Shown piece after piece: positions 25,078 through 33,468 of a stretch of 64,000 nt of DNA (positions within the stretch are counted from its first letter, which is position 1; each line of letters begins with the position of its first letter). The notes below the pieces were generated by a model that worked only from the letters and a program-made list of their open reading frames with translations, had not been told where the DNA came from and made no database searches. The stretch covers positions 1 through 64,000 of the forward strand of contig FR888489.1 of the NCBI GenBank assembly GCA_000432155.1. The letters run 5' to 3'. The stretch is from Eubacterium sp. CAG:274. GTDB taxonomy: Bacteria; Bacillota; Clostridia; Lachnospirales; CAG-274. The position numbers and the translations under genes were made by a program.

Positions 25078-25896
25078 CTATCTCCTGTTAAATTCCCCCA
25101 TAATTTCTCTTACATCGGTAACTATAACAAAAGCATTTTTGTCACTTTCTGAAATTGAGGTTTTTAATATGCCTATTTCTCTTTTGGAAACTACAGCCAG
25201 CACAATGTAATTAGGCTTTTGAGTATAAGAACCTATTGTGTTTATTATTGTTGCACCTCTTTGGAGGTTTTTAAAAATAGCATTTAATACCGGTTCAGGG
25301 TCTTTGCAAATTATAAATGCTGTTTTGGCAAAATCTATTTCCTCTACCATCAGGTCTATGACTTTTATGGAGATATAAAGTGTTATAATTGCGTACATTG
25401 TAGACTCAAAACCTAGTATAAACATACCACCGATTATTATAATGGCATCAATGTACAGCAAAAGCCTTGAAATTGTAATGTGTTTGAATTTGTCGTGTAA
25501 TAGAACAGCTAAAAGCTCGCTACCACCTGTAGTAGTATTGGCTTTTAGTACAAGCCCTAGACCGGCACCTGTCAATATACCACCGAAAACTGTAGCAAGA
25601 AAAATGTCATTGTCTACAAATACAAAATCTTCTGTAAAGCCCAGAAATAGGGAATAAATAAATGTTGCCACCATTATGTCTTTTGTATATTTTACGCCTT
25701 TTTGAAATGTGGCAAAAAACAAGAGAGGAATGTTTATGGCAAGATTACTTGCCCATAGAGGAACAGAGAAAAGTTTTTGCAAAATAATGCCAATACCACC
25801 AGCTCCACCTATGACCATATTAAAGGGAGATAAAAAGCCGTTTATGCCTATGGAAAGGAGCAAAGAACCTAGTGTAATATAAATGTATTTTTTCAT
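25078..25896 (-). CDS. YitT-family membrane protein
   Basis: A 272-residue protein with five to six N-terminal membrane helices (GSLLLSIGINGFLSPFNMVIGGAGGIGI; TTTGGSELLAVLL) and a cytoplasmic C-terminal DUF2179 domain (DFAKTAFIICKDPEPVLNAIF; NAFVIVTDVREIMGEF). The family is widespread in Firmicutes and transport of an unknown solute is suspected. It is divergent from rpmH, where dnaA would often be expected. Confidence 0.88.
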   Translation of the reverse strand: MKKYIYITLGSLLLSIGINGFLSPFNMVIGGAGGIGIILQKLFSVPLWASNLAINIPLLFFATFQKGVKYTKDIMVATFIYSLFLGFTEDFVFVDNDIFLATVFGGILTGAGLGLVLKANTTTGGSELLAVLLHDKFKHITISRLLLYIDAIIIIGGMFILGFESTMYAIITLYISIKVIDLMVEEIDFAKTAFIICKDPEPVLNAIFKNLQRGATIINTIGSYTQKPNYIVLAVVSKREIGILKTSISESDKNAFVIVTDVREIMGEFNRR

Positions 25897-25984
25897 AGTT
25901 TCACCTACTTTTTTCCTTTAGTTTTTGTAATGTTACAAAAATAATACATTTAAAAAATTTTTAATGAAAAATTTCAAATAATTC

Positions 25985-26013
25985 TTGACTAAAAGCAATA
26001 TATCTAATATAAT
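25985..26013 (+). promoter_or_regulatory. Promoter of rpmH-rnpA
   Basis: TTGACT (25985-25990) and TATAAT (26008-26013) with a 17-bp spacer lie 63 bp before rpmH. No DnaA-box cluster is visible in this gap. Confidence 0.85.
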
Positions 26014-26075
26014 AGGGGAAGTGCTTGATTTGACTTTAAGTAAATATATGTATATGAGAAGGAGGTGCGTTTACA

Positions 26076-26210
26076 ATGAAGATGACATTCCAGCCTAAGA
26101 AGAGACAGAGAGCTAAGGTTCACGGTTTCAGAAAGAGAATGAGTACTGCCAACGGCAGAAAGGTACTCCTTGCAAGACGTAGAAAGGGCAGAAAGGCATT
26201 AACTGCTTAA
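26076..26210 (+). CDS. rpmH: Large ribosomal subunit protein bL34
   Basis: A 44-residue, highly basic 50S protein, read as MKMTFQPKKRQRAKVHGF followed by RKRMSTANGRKVL and ending RKALTA. GGAGGTG precedes the ATG. First gene of the conserved rpmH-rnpA-yidD-yidC-khpB-mnmE-mnmG-rsmG block. Confidence 0.98.
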   Translation: MKMTFQPKKRQRAKVHGFRKRMSTANGRKVLLARRRKGRKALTA

Positions 26211-26250
26211 TTTGCTTTTGCTACAAAGGCTTATGCTAAATTTGTTTCGG

Positions 26251-26308
26251 TTTGGACTTTAGGTCCAAATCAATTAAAGCCCGCTTAGTTTTAAGTGGGC
26301 TTTAATTG
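26251..26308 (+). other. Two consecutive stem-loops between rpmH and rnpA
   Basis: TTTGGAC/GTCCAAA (26251-26269) is followed by a perfect 17-bp stem (26271-26287 with 26292-26308, core AAAGCCCGCTTA/TAAGTGGGCTTT, GTTT-type loop). There is no T-run. It may partly terminate, or protect the abundant rpmH mRNA and lower rnpA output. Confidence 0.65.
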
Positions 26309-26345
26309 GTATACGGCATTATTTGTTTTAGGAAAGGGAAAGAAT

Positions 26346-26687
26346 ATGGAATTTACAGAGTCCCTTAAAAAGAATTATCAGTTTAGATTTGTCTATAATC
26401 GTGGCAAGTCTATTGCCAACAGATTGTTGGTTATGTATGTAGTGCGTAATGGCACAAATGGAAATCGCTTTGGTATTTCAGTTAGTAAAAAAGTAGGCAA
26501 CAGCGTTGTTCGTAGCCGTATTACAAGATTATTGAGAGAAAGCTACCGTTTGTCAGAAAGCAAATTTTTGGCAGGCTATGACATTGTTGTTATTGCTAGA
26601 GCTTCTGCTAAAGAGGCTACATACAAGGAAGTGGAAAGTGCTTTAATGCACTTGTTGAACAAACAGAAACTTATTAAGTCAGAATAG
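26346..26687 (+). CDS. rnpA: Ribonuclease P protein component
   Basis: A 113-residue basic cofactor of RNase P, which matures tRNA 5' ends. It begins MEFTESLKKNYQFRFVYNRGKS and has the RNA-binding motif RSRITRLLRESYR. The start at 26346 gives the normal size. It lies 13 bp before yidD. Confidence 0.95.
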   Translation: MEFTESLKKNYQFRFVYNRGKSIANRLLVMYVVRNGTNGNRFGISVSKKVGNSVVRSRITRLLRESYRLSESKFLAGYDIVVIARASAKEATYKEVESALMHLLNKQKLIKSE

Positions 26688-26700
26688 AGGACTGAGTTTT

Positions 26701-26913
26701 ATGCTGAAAAAAACAGCATTATTTTTAATAAGGGTGTACAGAAATTGTATTTCACCCTACAAACCGGCCTGCTGTAGGTTTGTGCCAACTTGTTCAGCCT
26801 ATGCCTATGAGGCATTTGAAAAGTATGGCTTTTGTAAGGGTTTGTATTTAAGTATTAGAAGAATTTTAAAGTGTCATCCATTCCACAAGGGTGGGTATGA
26901 CCCTGTTCCGTAA
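26701..26913 (+). CDS. yidD: Membrane protein insertion efficiency factor
   Basis: A 70-residue protein with the conserved cysteine-rich signature SPYKPACCRFVPTCSAYAYEA and CHPFHKGGYDPVP. It assists YidC-dependent membrane insertion. Full length. Confidence 0.96.
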   Translation: MLKKTALFLIRVYRNCISPYKPACCRFVPTCSAYAYEAFEKYGFCKGLYLSIRRILKCHPFHKGGYDPVP

Positions 26914-26927
26914 AGGGGGATTTTATT

Positions 26928-27968
26928 TTGTTCAAAGGCGTTACTATGCTTGCCGGTCGTAATGTATTAAAGGACCCAGGTATTATTGTAGGACCTATTG
27001 CCTTTATTTTAGGTGCGATAATTAACGTGATTTTCAACTTGGTTTATAATGTACTTGGAATACACACAAATTCTTTGGGTATTTCAATCATCATTTTAAC
27101 TGTTTTCGTTAGACTTCTTATGACACCTATTGCTTATCATCAGCAGAAGTCTATGTTTAAAATGCAGGCACTTCAGCCTGAAATGAAGAAAATTCAGGAA
27201 AAGTACAAAGGTGCTATGTCAGACCCTGAACTTCAGAGAAAAATGAATATGGAAATGCAGAAGTTATATGCAGATAACAACTACAATCAGCTTGCAGGTT
27301 GTTTACCAATGCTTATTCAGCTTCCTATTTTCCTTGGCCTTTACCATGTAATGCAGAATCCGTTTAAGTATATAGATATTATAAACACAGTTTATAGCCA
27401 AATTTCAGACATCGTTCTCAATGCTGCTCAGTCTAATGACACAGTTATGAACCTTGTAGTTGAATTTGGTAAATTAGGTAATATTCCGGCTGGTACACAG
27501 ATTGATGCTAATGTATTCAGCAGAATTATGAATATTCTTGGACCAGACCAGATGAAGAGTCTTGGTACAGCTATTTCATCAGCTGACTTTACTTCTCTCT
27601 ATGACAAGAAGAATGCTATTGAATACTTTATGGGTCTTAACCTTACAGAAACTGTAGGTCTTTCACTTAGTCCTAGACTTATTATTCCTATTCTTTCTGG
27701 TGGTACTACTTGGCTTTCTAGCTGGCTTATGTCAAGAAAGAACAAGCCTACTGACCCAGCTATGGTAACTCAGCAGAGAATTATGAGCATTACAATGCCT
27801 CTTATGATGGCTTGGATTACTACAAGTCTTCCAGGTGGTATTGGTGTATACTGGATTACATCTAACTTATGTATGATTATTCAGCAGTTCTTTATTAACA
27901 AAAGACTTTCAAAGCACCCTATTGTAACAGTTAAAGCAAAGGGTTCAAAGGCTAAGGGAGGAAAATAA
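26928..27968 (+). CDS. yidC: Membrane protein insertase YidC/Oxa1
   Basis: A 346-residue insertase with the conserved groove arginine in TVFVRLLMTPIAYHQQKSMF, the coiled cytoplasmic loop MQALQPEMKKIQEKYKG, then LAGCLPMLIQLPIFLGLYHVM and the C-terminal helices. The start is TTG at 26928 with AAGGGGGA 7 bp upstream; the in-frame ATG at 26946 lacks a ribosome site. It is of the non-lipoprotein type common in Clostridia. Confidence 0.94.
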   Translation: MFKGVTMLAGRNVLKDPGIIVGPIAFILGAIINVIFNLVYNVLGIHTNSLGISIIILTVFVRLLMTPIAYHQQKSMFKMQALQPEMKKIQEKYKGAMSDPELQRKMNMEMQKLYADNNYNQLAGCLPMLIQLPIFLGLYHVMQNPFKYIDIINTVYSQISDIVLNAAQSNDTVMNLVVEFGKLGNIPAGTQIDANVFSRIMNILGPDQMKSLGTAISSADFTSLYDKKNAIEYFMGLNLTETVGLSLSPRLIIPILSGGTTWLSSWLMSRKNKPTDPAMVTQQRIMSITMPLMMAWITTSLPGGIGVYWITSNLCMIIQQFFINKRLSKHPIVTVKAKGSKAKGGK

Positions 27969-27969
27969 T

Positions 27970-28881
27970 ATGGCAAGACAGATTGAACAGACAGGCAAAA
28001 CTATCAGCGAAGCTGTTGAGACTGCTGTTAAAAAACTTGGCGTTGAGCTTAGTGATGTAGAATATAAGGTTCTTAGCGAAGGCTCAAGAGGTTTCTTAGG
28101 TCTTGGTGCTAAACCAGCTAAGGTACTTGTTACTGTTACTGGCGAAGACGAGGCAGAGGAAATTCTTGAAGAAGTTAAGATTGAAGAAGTAGCAGAGGAA
28201 GTAAAAGAACCTCGAAAGTTCTTCAAGAAAGAAACAACAGTTGTAGAAAAGGCAACAGAAGAAGTTACAGAAGTTGTTGTAGAAGAAACTGTTGAAACTG
28301 AAAAGGTTGAAGCTCCAGTTGAAAACTCAAGAGCAAACCTTACAGAAGAAGATAAGAAAATTATTCTCGGTACAGCTACTGACTTTTTAAAGAGTATTTT
28401 TGATACTATGGGTATGGAAGTTAAAATCAATACATCTTTCGAAGATAATAAGCAGATACTCATTAACCTTGAAGGCGAAGAAATGGGTGCTATTATTGGT
28501 AAGAGAGGACAAACTCTTGACTCACTTCAGTATCTTACTAACCTTGTTGTAAACAAGGGCGAATATGCTTATATGAATGTAACAATAGATACTGAAAACT
28601 ACAGAGTAAGGCGTAAAGAAACTCTTGAACACTTAGCCTTTAACCTTGCTAAAAAGGCTAAACATAACAGAAGAAATGTTACTTTAGAGCCTATGAATCC
28701 TTACGAAAGACGCATTATACACGCAACACTCCAGAATGACAGATATGTTACTACTTATAGTGAGGGTGTTGAACCTTTCAGATATGTTGTTATTGCTTTA
28801 AAGAATAACTATTCTAGCAAAAAGAGATATAACAACAGACCACAGGAACGCAATAATACAACAGAAACAACTGAGGAATAA
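27970..28881 (+). CDS. khpB: RNA-binding protein KhpB (Jag/EloR)
   Basis: A 303-residue RNA-binding protein. The Jag_N domain is at residues 1-55 (GKTISEAVETAVKKLGV; GSRGFLGLGAKPAKV), then a glutamate/valine-rich linker of about 60 residues, a KH domain (GAIIGKRGQTLDSLQYLTNLV) and an R3H domain (RRKETLEHLAFNLAKKA; PMNPYERRIIHATLQND). In related bacteria it works with KhpA in controlling cell elongation. It lies directly after yidC. Confidence 0.94.
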   Translation: MARQIEQTGKTISEAVETAVKKLGVELSDVEYKVLSEGSRGFLGLGAKPAKVLVTVTGEDEAEEILEEVKIEEVAEEVKEPRKFFKKETTVVEKATEEVTEVVVEETVETEKVEAPVENSRANLTEEDKKIILGTATDFLKSIFDTMGMEVKINTSFEDNKQILINLEGEEMGAIIGKRGQTLDSLQYLTNLVVNKGEYAYMNVTIDTENYRVRRKETLEHLAFNLAKKAKHNRRNVTLEPMNPYERRIIHATLQNDRYVTTYSEGVEPFRYVVIALKNNYSSKKRYNNRPQERNNTTETTEE

Positions 28882-28887
28882 GAATTA

Positions 28888-28932
28888 ATAGGCGTAGGCT
28901 TGCTTTTAGCCTATGCCTATATTTTTATATAT
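28888..28932 (+). terminator. Terminator after khpB
   Basis: ATAGGCGTAGGCT and AGCCTATGCCTAT form a stem with one G-T pair, followed by an ATTTTTATAT tract. Confidence 0.75.
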
Positions 28933-28959
28933 AGGAAAATTTTACAGGAGGTGTGAGGA

Positions 28960-30342
28960 ATGTTAAAGGTTAATCTTGAAGATACAATTTCAGCTATTTC
29001 TACGGCTACTGGCAACGGTGGTATAGGTATTGTTCGTATGAGTGGAAAAGAGGCTATTGAAATAGCTGATAAACTTTTTGTATCTCCAAAGGGTAAGAAG
29101 TTAAGTGAACAGAAAAGCCATACTATACATTTTGGTACAATAGAAGTTGACGGAAAAGTAGTTGATGAAGTTCTTGTGTCAGTTATGAAAGCTCCAAATA
29201 CTTACACAAGAGAAGATGTAGTAGAAATAAATACCCATGGTGGATATAGAGCGGTAACAGCTGTTTTAAATGCAACAATAAAGGCTGGCTGTAGAATGGC
29301 AGAGCCTGGCGAATTTACAAAGAGAGCATTCTTAAATGGCAGAATAGATTTGACACAGGCAGAGGCTGTTATTGATATTATTAATGCAAAGACAGACAAG
29401 GCAAAAGATGCAGCTGTTTTAAGACTTGAGGGTAAACTTTCAGAAAAGATAAAAGGACTTAGAGATAGACTTCTTACAATGATAGCAAATATTGATGTGT
29501 CTATTGACTACCCTGAACATGAAGAAGAAACAATGAATTACGAGGCTGTAGATAAGGGTGCTAACGAAATGTTAGTGGAAGTAAATAAACTTATTGCTAC
29601 AGCAGACACAGGAAAAATATACAAAGAGGGCATTAAGACAGTAATCTTAGGTAGACCAAATGTAGGTAAGTCATCACTTTTAAATACTCTTTTAGATGAG
29701 GACAGAGCCATTGTAACAGATATTGCCGGTACTACAAGAGATGTGCTTGAAGAAATGATAAATGTGGGAGGTATTCCTCTTAATATTATTGATACAGCCG
29801 GTATCAGAGATACGGACAATGTTATTGAGCAAATAGGTGTTGAAAAGTCGAAAACTCTTGCTATGGAGGCTGATTTGGTACTCCTTATGTTTGATGGTTC
29901 TAGGGAATTAACAGACGAGGACAGAGAACTTATAAAGTTGACAGAAAACAAAAAGTCTATTGTACTTGTTAATAAGTTGGATTTGGAACAGAAAATAGAT
30001 ACTGACGAACTTGAAAAACTTACTGGTGGATTTATAAACATTTCAGTAAAAGCTGACAAGGGTGTTGAAAAATTATATGATGCCATAAAGTCTATGTTTA
30101 TAAAAGGCGATATAAATGTGGATAACCAAGTTCTTATTTCCGGAGAAAGAAATAAGGCTAGCTTAGTAAAGGCTAAAAACTCTCTTGAAAATGTTATTGA
30201 AACTATAGCTAATGGTATGCCAGAAGATTTTATGATTATGGATTTAACAGATGCCTATGAGGCGTTAGGCGAAATTTCTGGCGAAACACTTGAAGAAGAT
30301 ATTATTGACAGAATATTCAGCGAATTCTGTTTAGGTAAATAA
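28960..30342 (+). CDS. mnmE: tRNA modification GTPase MnmE
   Basis: A 460-residue GTPase that, with MnmG, installs the 5-carboxymethylaminomethyl group on U34 of tRNAs. The folate-binding N-domain begins DTISAISTATGNGGIGIVRMSG. The G domain has GRPNVGKSSLLN near residue 230, DTAGIRDT and NKLD. The C-terminus is the catalytic FCLGK. GGAGGTG site. Confidence 0.97.
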   Translation: MLKVNLEDTISAISTATGNGGIGIVRMSGKEAIEIADKLFVSPKGKKLSEQKSHTIHFGTIEVDGKVVDEVLVSVMKAPNTYTREDVVEINTHGGYRAVTAVLNATIKAGCRMAEPGEFTKRAFLNGRIDLTQAEAVIDIINAKTDKAKDAAVLRLEGKLSEKIKGLRDRLLTMIANIDVSIDYPEHEEETMNYEAVDKGANEMLVEVNKLIATADTGKIYKEGIKTVILGRPNVGKSSLLNTLLDEDRAIVTDIAGTTRDVLEEMINVGGIPLNIIDTAGIRDTDNVIEQIGVEKSKTLAMEADLVLLMFDGSRELTDEDRELIKLTENKKSIVLVNKLDLEQKIDTDELEKLTGGFINISVKADKGVEKLYDAIKSMFIKGDINVDNQVLISGERNKASLVKAKNSLENVIETIANGMPEDFMIMDLTDAYEALGEISGETLEEDIIDRIFSEFCLGK

Positions 30343-30373
30343 AATTTTTAAAATTATTTGAGGTGAAAAACAA

Positions 30374-32248
30374 ATGGAAAAGCCATATATTGCTGATGAA
30401 GTTGATGTAATAGTTATTGGTGGCGGTCACGCAGGTTGTGAGGCTGCTCTTGCATCTGCTCGTATGGGACTTAATACTATAATGTTTGCCATTAATTTGG
30501 ATAGTATTGCAATGATGCCTTGTAATCCAAATGTAGGTGGTAGCTCTAAGGGTCACTTGGTAAGAGAAATTGATGCCTTAGGTGGCGAAATGGGTAAAAA
30601 CATTGATAAAACCTATATTCAGACTAGAATGTTAAACACAGGTAAAGGTCCAGCTGTTTACTCTTTAAGAGCACAGGCTGACAAGGCTAAGTACCACAAT
30701 GAAATGAAAAAGACTCTTGAAAACACAGAAAATTTACTTGTGCGTCAAGGGGAAGTAAACGAAATTGTTGTTGAAGACGGCAAAGTAACAGGTGTTATTA
30801 CTGAAAGTAATGCTCTTTACAAGTGTAAGGCAGCAGTAATTTGTACTGGTACTTACTTAAAGGCTCGTTGCCTTTATGGCGATACAATTATTGAAAGTGG
30901 TCCTAATGGTTTAAGACGAGCTAATCATCTTAGTGACAGCCTTAAAAAGTTAGGTGTAGAATTAAGAAGATACAAGACAGGGACACCGGCCAGAGTTGAT
31001 AAGAGAACTATTGATTTTTCAAAAATGAAAGAACAGCCAGGCGATGAAAAGATTGTTCCATTTTCTTTTGAAAATAAGCCAGAAGATATTGCCAGAGAAC
31101 AGATTAGCTGTTATTTGACATACACAAACGAAAAAACTCACGAAATTATTAGACAGAACTTAGACCGTTCTCCTCTTTATTCAGGTGTAATAACTGGTAC
31201 TGGTCCTAGATATTGTCCATCTATTGAAGATAAAGTAGTTCGTTTTGCTGATAAGGACAGACATCAGATATTTATTGAGCCAGAGGGCGAAGACACTAAC
31301 GAAATGTATGTTCAGGGTATGAGTTCATCACTTCCAGAAGATGTTCAGATTGCTATGTACAGAACACTTCCAGGTCTTGAAGATGTGCGTTTTATGAGAA
31401 CAGCTTATGCCATTGAGTACGATTGCATTGACGCAAATCAGCTTAAACTTTCTCTTGAATTTAAAAATATTGCTGGTCTTTTTAGTGCTGGTCAGTTTAA
31501 TGGTACAAGTGGTTATGAAGAAGCAGCAGCACAGGGTATTATGGGTGGTATAAATGCCGGTGCATACTGTAAGGGATTAGAGCCTTTAATACTTGACAGG
31601 TCAGAGGGCTATATTGGTGTATTAATAGACGATATTATAACTAAGGAAAGCCACGAACCATATAGAATGATGACTTCAAGAGCTGAATACAGATTGCTTT
31701 TAAGACAGGATAATGCAGATTTAAGATTAACTGAAAAGGGTCACGAATATGGTCTTATTACTGACGAAAGATATGCTAAATTCTGTGAAAAGAAAAAGGC
31801 TATTGAAGATGAAATTGCAAGAGTAATGAAAATTAATTTAGGACCTACACCAGAAGTAAATTCACTTTTGGAAAGCTATGGCTCAACACCTTTAAACAAT
31901 GGTATTAAAATGGCCGATGTTATTAAACGCCCTGAGATGGATTATGACAAACTTGCACCAATAGATTTTAACAGACCAGAATTGCCAGACGATGTTAGAG
32001 AACAGGTAAATATACAGATTAAGTACGAGGGTTATATTACAAGACAGCAACATCAGGTACAGCAGTTTAAGAAGTTAGAGGCTAGAAAAATACCTGAAGA
32101 CATTGATTATGAACAGGTAATGGGTCTTAGAATTGAGGCTAGACAGAAGTTAGAGGCTGTTCGCCCTGTTAATATTGGACAGGCAAGCAGAATAAGTGGT
32201 GTATCTCCTGCTGATGTAAATATGCTTTTAGTTCACTTAAATATGTGA
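30374..32248 (+). CDS. mnmG: tRNA uridine-5-carboxymethylaminomethyl synthesis enzyme MnmG
   Basis: A 624-residue FAD-dependent partner of MnmE. The dinucleotide motif VIGGGHAGCEAALASAR is at the N-terminus; PCNPNVGGSSKGHLVREIDALGG, the Cys-containing segments and the C-terminal helical domain (ISGVSPADVNMLLVHL) are intact. It lies 31 bp after mnmE. Confidence 0.97.
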   Translation: MEKPYIADEVDVIVIGGGHAGCEAALASARMGLNTIMFAINLDSIAMMPCNPNVGGSSKGHLVREIDALGGEMGKNIDKTYIQTRMLNTGKGPAVYSLRAQADKAKYHNEMKKTLENTENLLVRQGEVNEIVVEDGKVTGVITESNALYKCKAAVICTGTYLKARCLYGDTIIESGPNGLRRANHLSDSLKKLGVELRRYKTGTPARVDKRTIDFSKMKEQPGDEKIVPFSFENKPEDIAREQISCYLTYTNEKTHEIIRQNLDRSPLYSGVITGTGPRYCPSIEDKVVRFADKDRHQIFIEPEGEDTNEMYVQGMSSSLPEDVQIAMYRTLPGLEDVRFMRTAYAIEYDCIDANQLKLSLEFKNIAGLFSAGQFNGTSGYEEAAAQGIMGGINAGAYCKGLEPLILDRSEGYIGVLIDDIITKESHEPYRMMTSRAEYRLLLRQDNADLRLTEKGHEYGLITDERYAKFCEKKKAIEDEIARVMKINLGPTPEVNSLLESYGSTPLNNGIKMADVIKRPEMDYDKLAPIDFNRPELPDDVREQVNIQIKYEGYITRQQHQVQQFKKLEARKIPEDIDYEQVMGLRIEARQKLEAVRPVNIGQASRISGVSPADVNMLLVHLNM

Positions 32249-32255
32249 GGTGCTT

Positions 32256-32960
32256 ATGAATAGCTTAAAAGAATATTTAGAAAAGTTAAATATAGAAATT
32301 AATGACAGACAAGAAGAACAGTTTGTTCAATATATGAACTTGTTGGTAGAATGGAACGAAAAAATGAACCTTACTGCTATTACAGAAAGGAAACAGGTTT
32401 TCATAAAGCATTTTGCCGACAGTTTAACTCCTCTTATGTACTTTGACTTTAAGGGGAAAAGTGTTATTGATGTAGGTACTGGTGCAGGTTTCCCTGGATT
32501 GCCATTAAAAATTGCTGAACCAACTATTGAGCTTACTCTTTTAGATGCTTTGCAAAAGAGAATTGGCTTTCTTGAAACTGTTGGTCAGGATTTAGAACTT
32601 GAAAATGTTCACTATATACACGCAAGAGCAGAAGAAGGCAGTCGTATGCCGGAGCATAGAGAACAGTATGACATAGCTGTTTCAAGAGCTGTTGCCTCTC
32701 TTAATGTTTTAAGTGAATATGATTTGCCTTATGTTAAAGTTGGTGGAAAGTTTGTAGCTCTTAAAGGACCTACAGCTTATGATGAAATAAAAGAGGGCGA
32801 AAAGGCTGTTGAAGTATTAGGTGGCGAAATAACTTCTGTAAAGGAAGTTACACTTCCACAAACTGATATTACCCACACAATAGTTGAAATTACAAAGGTA
32901 AAATCAACTGATGAAAAATACCCAAGACGAGCAAAGAAGATTTCTTCAAGTCCTTTATAG
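32256..32960 (+). CDS. rsmG: 16S rRNA (guanine527-N7)-methyltransferase
   Basis: A 234-residue SAM-dependent methyltransferase modifying G527 of 16S rRNA. Motif I is VIDVGTGAGFPGLPLKI; the substrate region VSRAVASLNVLSEYDLPYVKVGGKFVALKG is conserved. ATG at 32256 is favoured because GAGGTG overlapping the mnmG stop provides its ribosome site; a GTG at 32250 is the alternative. Confidence 0.94.
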   Translation: MNSLKEYLEKLNIEINDRQEEQFVQYMNLLVEWNEKMNLTAITERKQVFIKHFADSLTPLMYFDFKGKSVIDVGTGAGFPGLPLKIAEPTIELTLLDALQKRIGFLETVGQDLELENVHYIHARAEEGSRMPEHREQYDIAVSRAVASLNVLSEYDLPYVKVGGKFVALKGPTAYDEIKEGEKAVEVLGGEITSVKEVTLPQTDITHTIVEITKVKSTDEKYPRRAKKISSSPL

Positions 32961-32970
32961 GAGTGTATTT

Positions 32971-33393
32971 ATGGAAGTAAAGTTTTATAAAGACAAAAAT
33001 GCAGATGCCTTTTATGTAAGAAGAAAGGTGTTTGTAGAAGAACAGAATATTCCTGAATGTGATGAATTTGACGGTAGTGACATAGGTGTAATACAGGCTG
33101 TTGTATATGATAACAACAGCCCTGTGGCTACTGGCAGACTTATAAAAGTGGAGAATGAAATGAGAATAGGCAGAGTAGCAGTTTTAAAGGAGTACAGAGG
33201 CACAGGAACTGGTAAACTACTTATGAATTCCCTATTGGAAAAGGCAAAAGAGTGTGGATATAAGGAAATTATTGTTCACGCCCAAACTCACGCCTTAGGC
33301 TTTTATGGTTCTCTGGGCTTTGAGGAATATGGAGAGGTTTACATAGAAGATAAAATTTTACATAAATCAATGAAAAAAAGAATTGCATTTTAA
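32971..33393 (+). CDS. GNAT-family N-acetyltransferase
   Basis: A 140-residue acetyl-CoA-dependent acetyltransferase with the pyrophosphate-binding loop VLKEYRGTGTGKLLM and the C-terminal strand HALGFYGSLGFEEYG. Its layout (VRRKVFVEEQNIPECDEFDG) resembles the ElaA/YjcF group. The substrate is unknown. ATG at 32971 follows AGGAG, 10 bp after rsmG. Confidence 0.88.
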   Translation: MEVKFYKDKNADAFYVRRKVFVEEQNIPECDEFDGSDIGVIQAVVYDNNSPVATGRLIKVENEMRIGRVAVLKEYRGTGTGKLLMNSLLEKAKECGYKEIIVHAQTHALGFYGSLGFEEYGEVYIEDKILHKSMKKRIAF

Positions 33394-33468
33394 CCGTAAG
33401 ACTTGTATAATTATACTGTATGATTTGGTGTTAAATTTATGCACTTTTTATAGGAGGTTCTCTGATAT

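Noticed and set aside
27945..28463. Minus-strand 172-codon frame opposite khpB
   Set aside because: Ser/Thr/Val-rich because it mirrors the Glu/Val-rich linker of KhpB; no supporting features.
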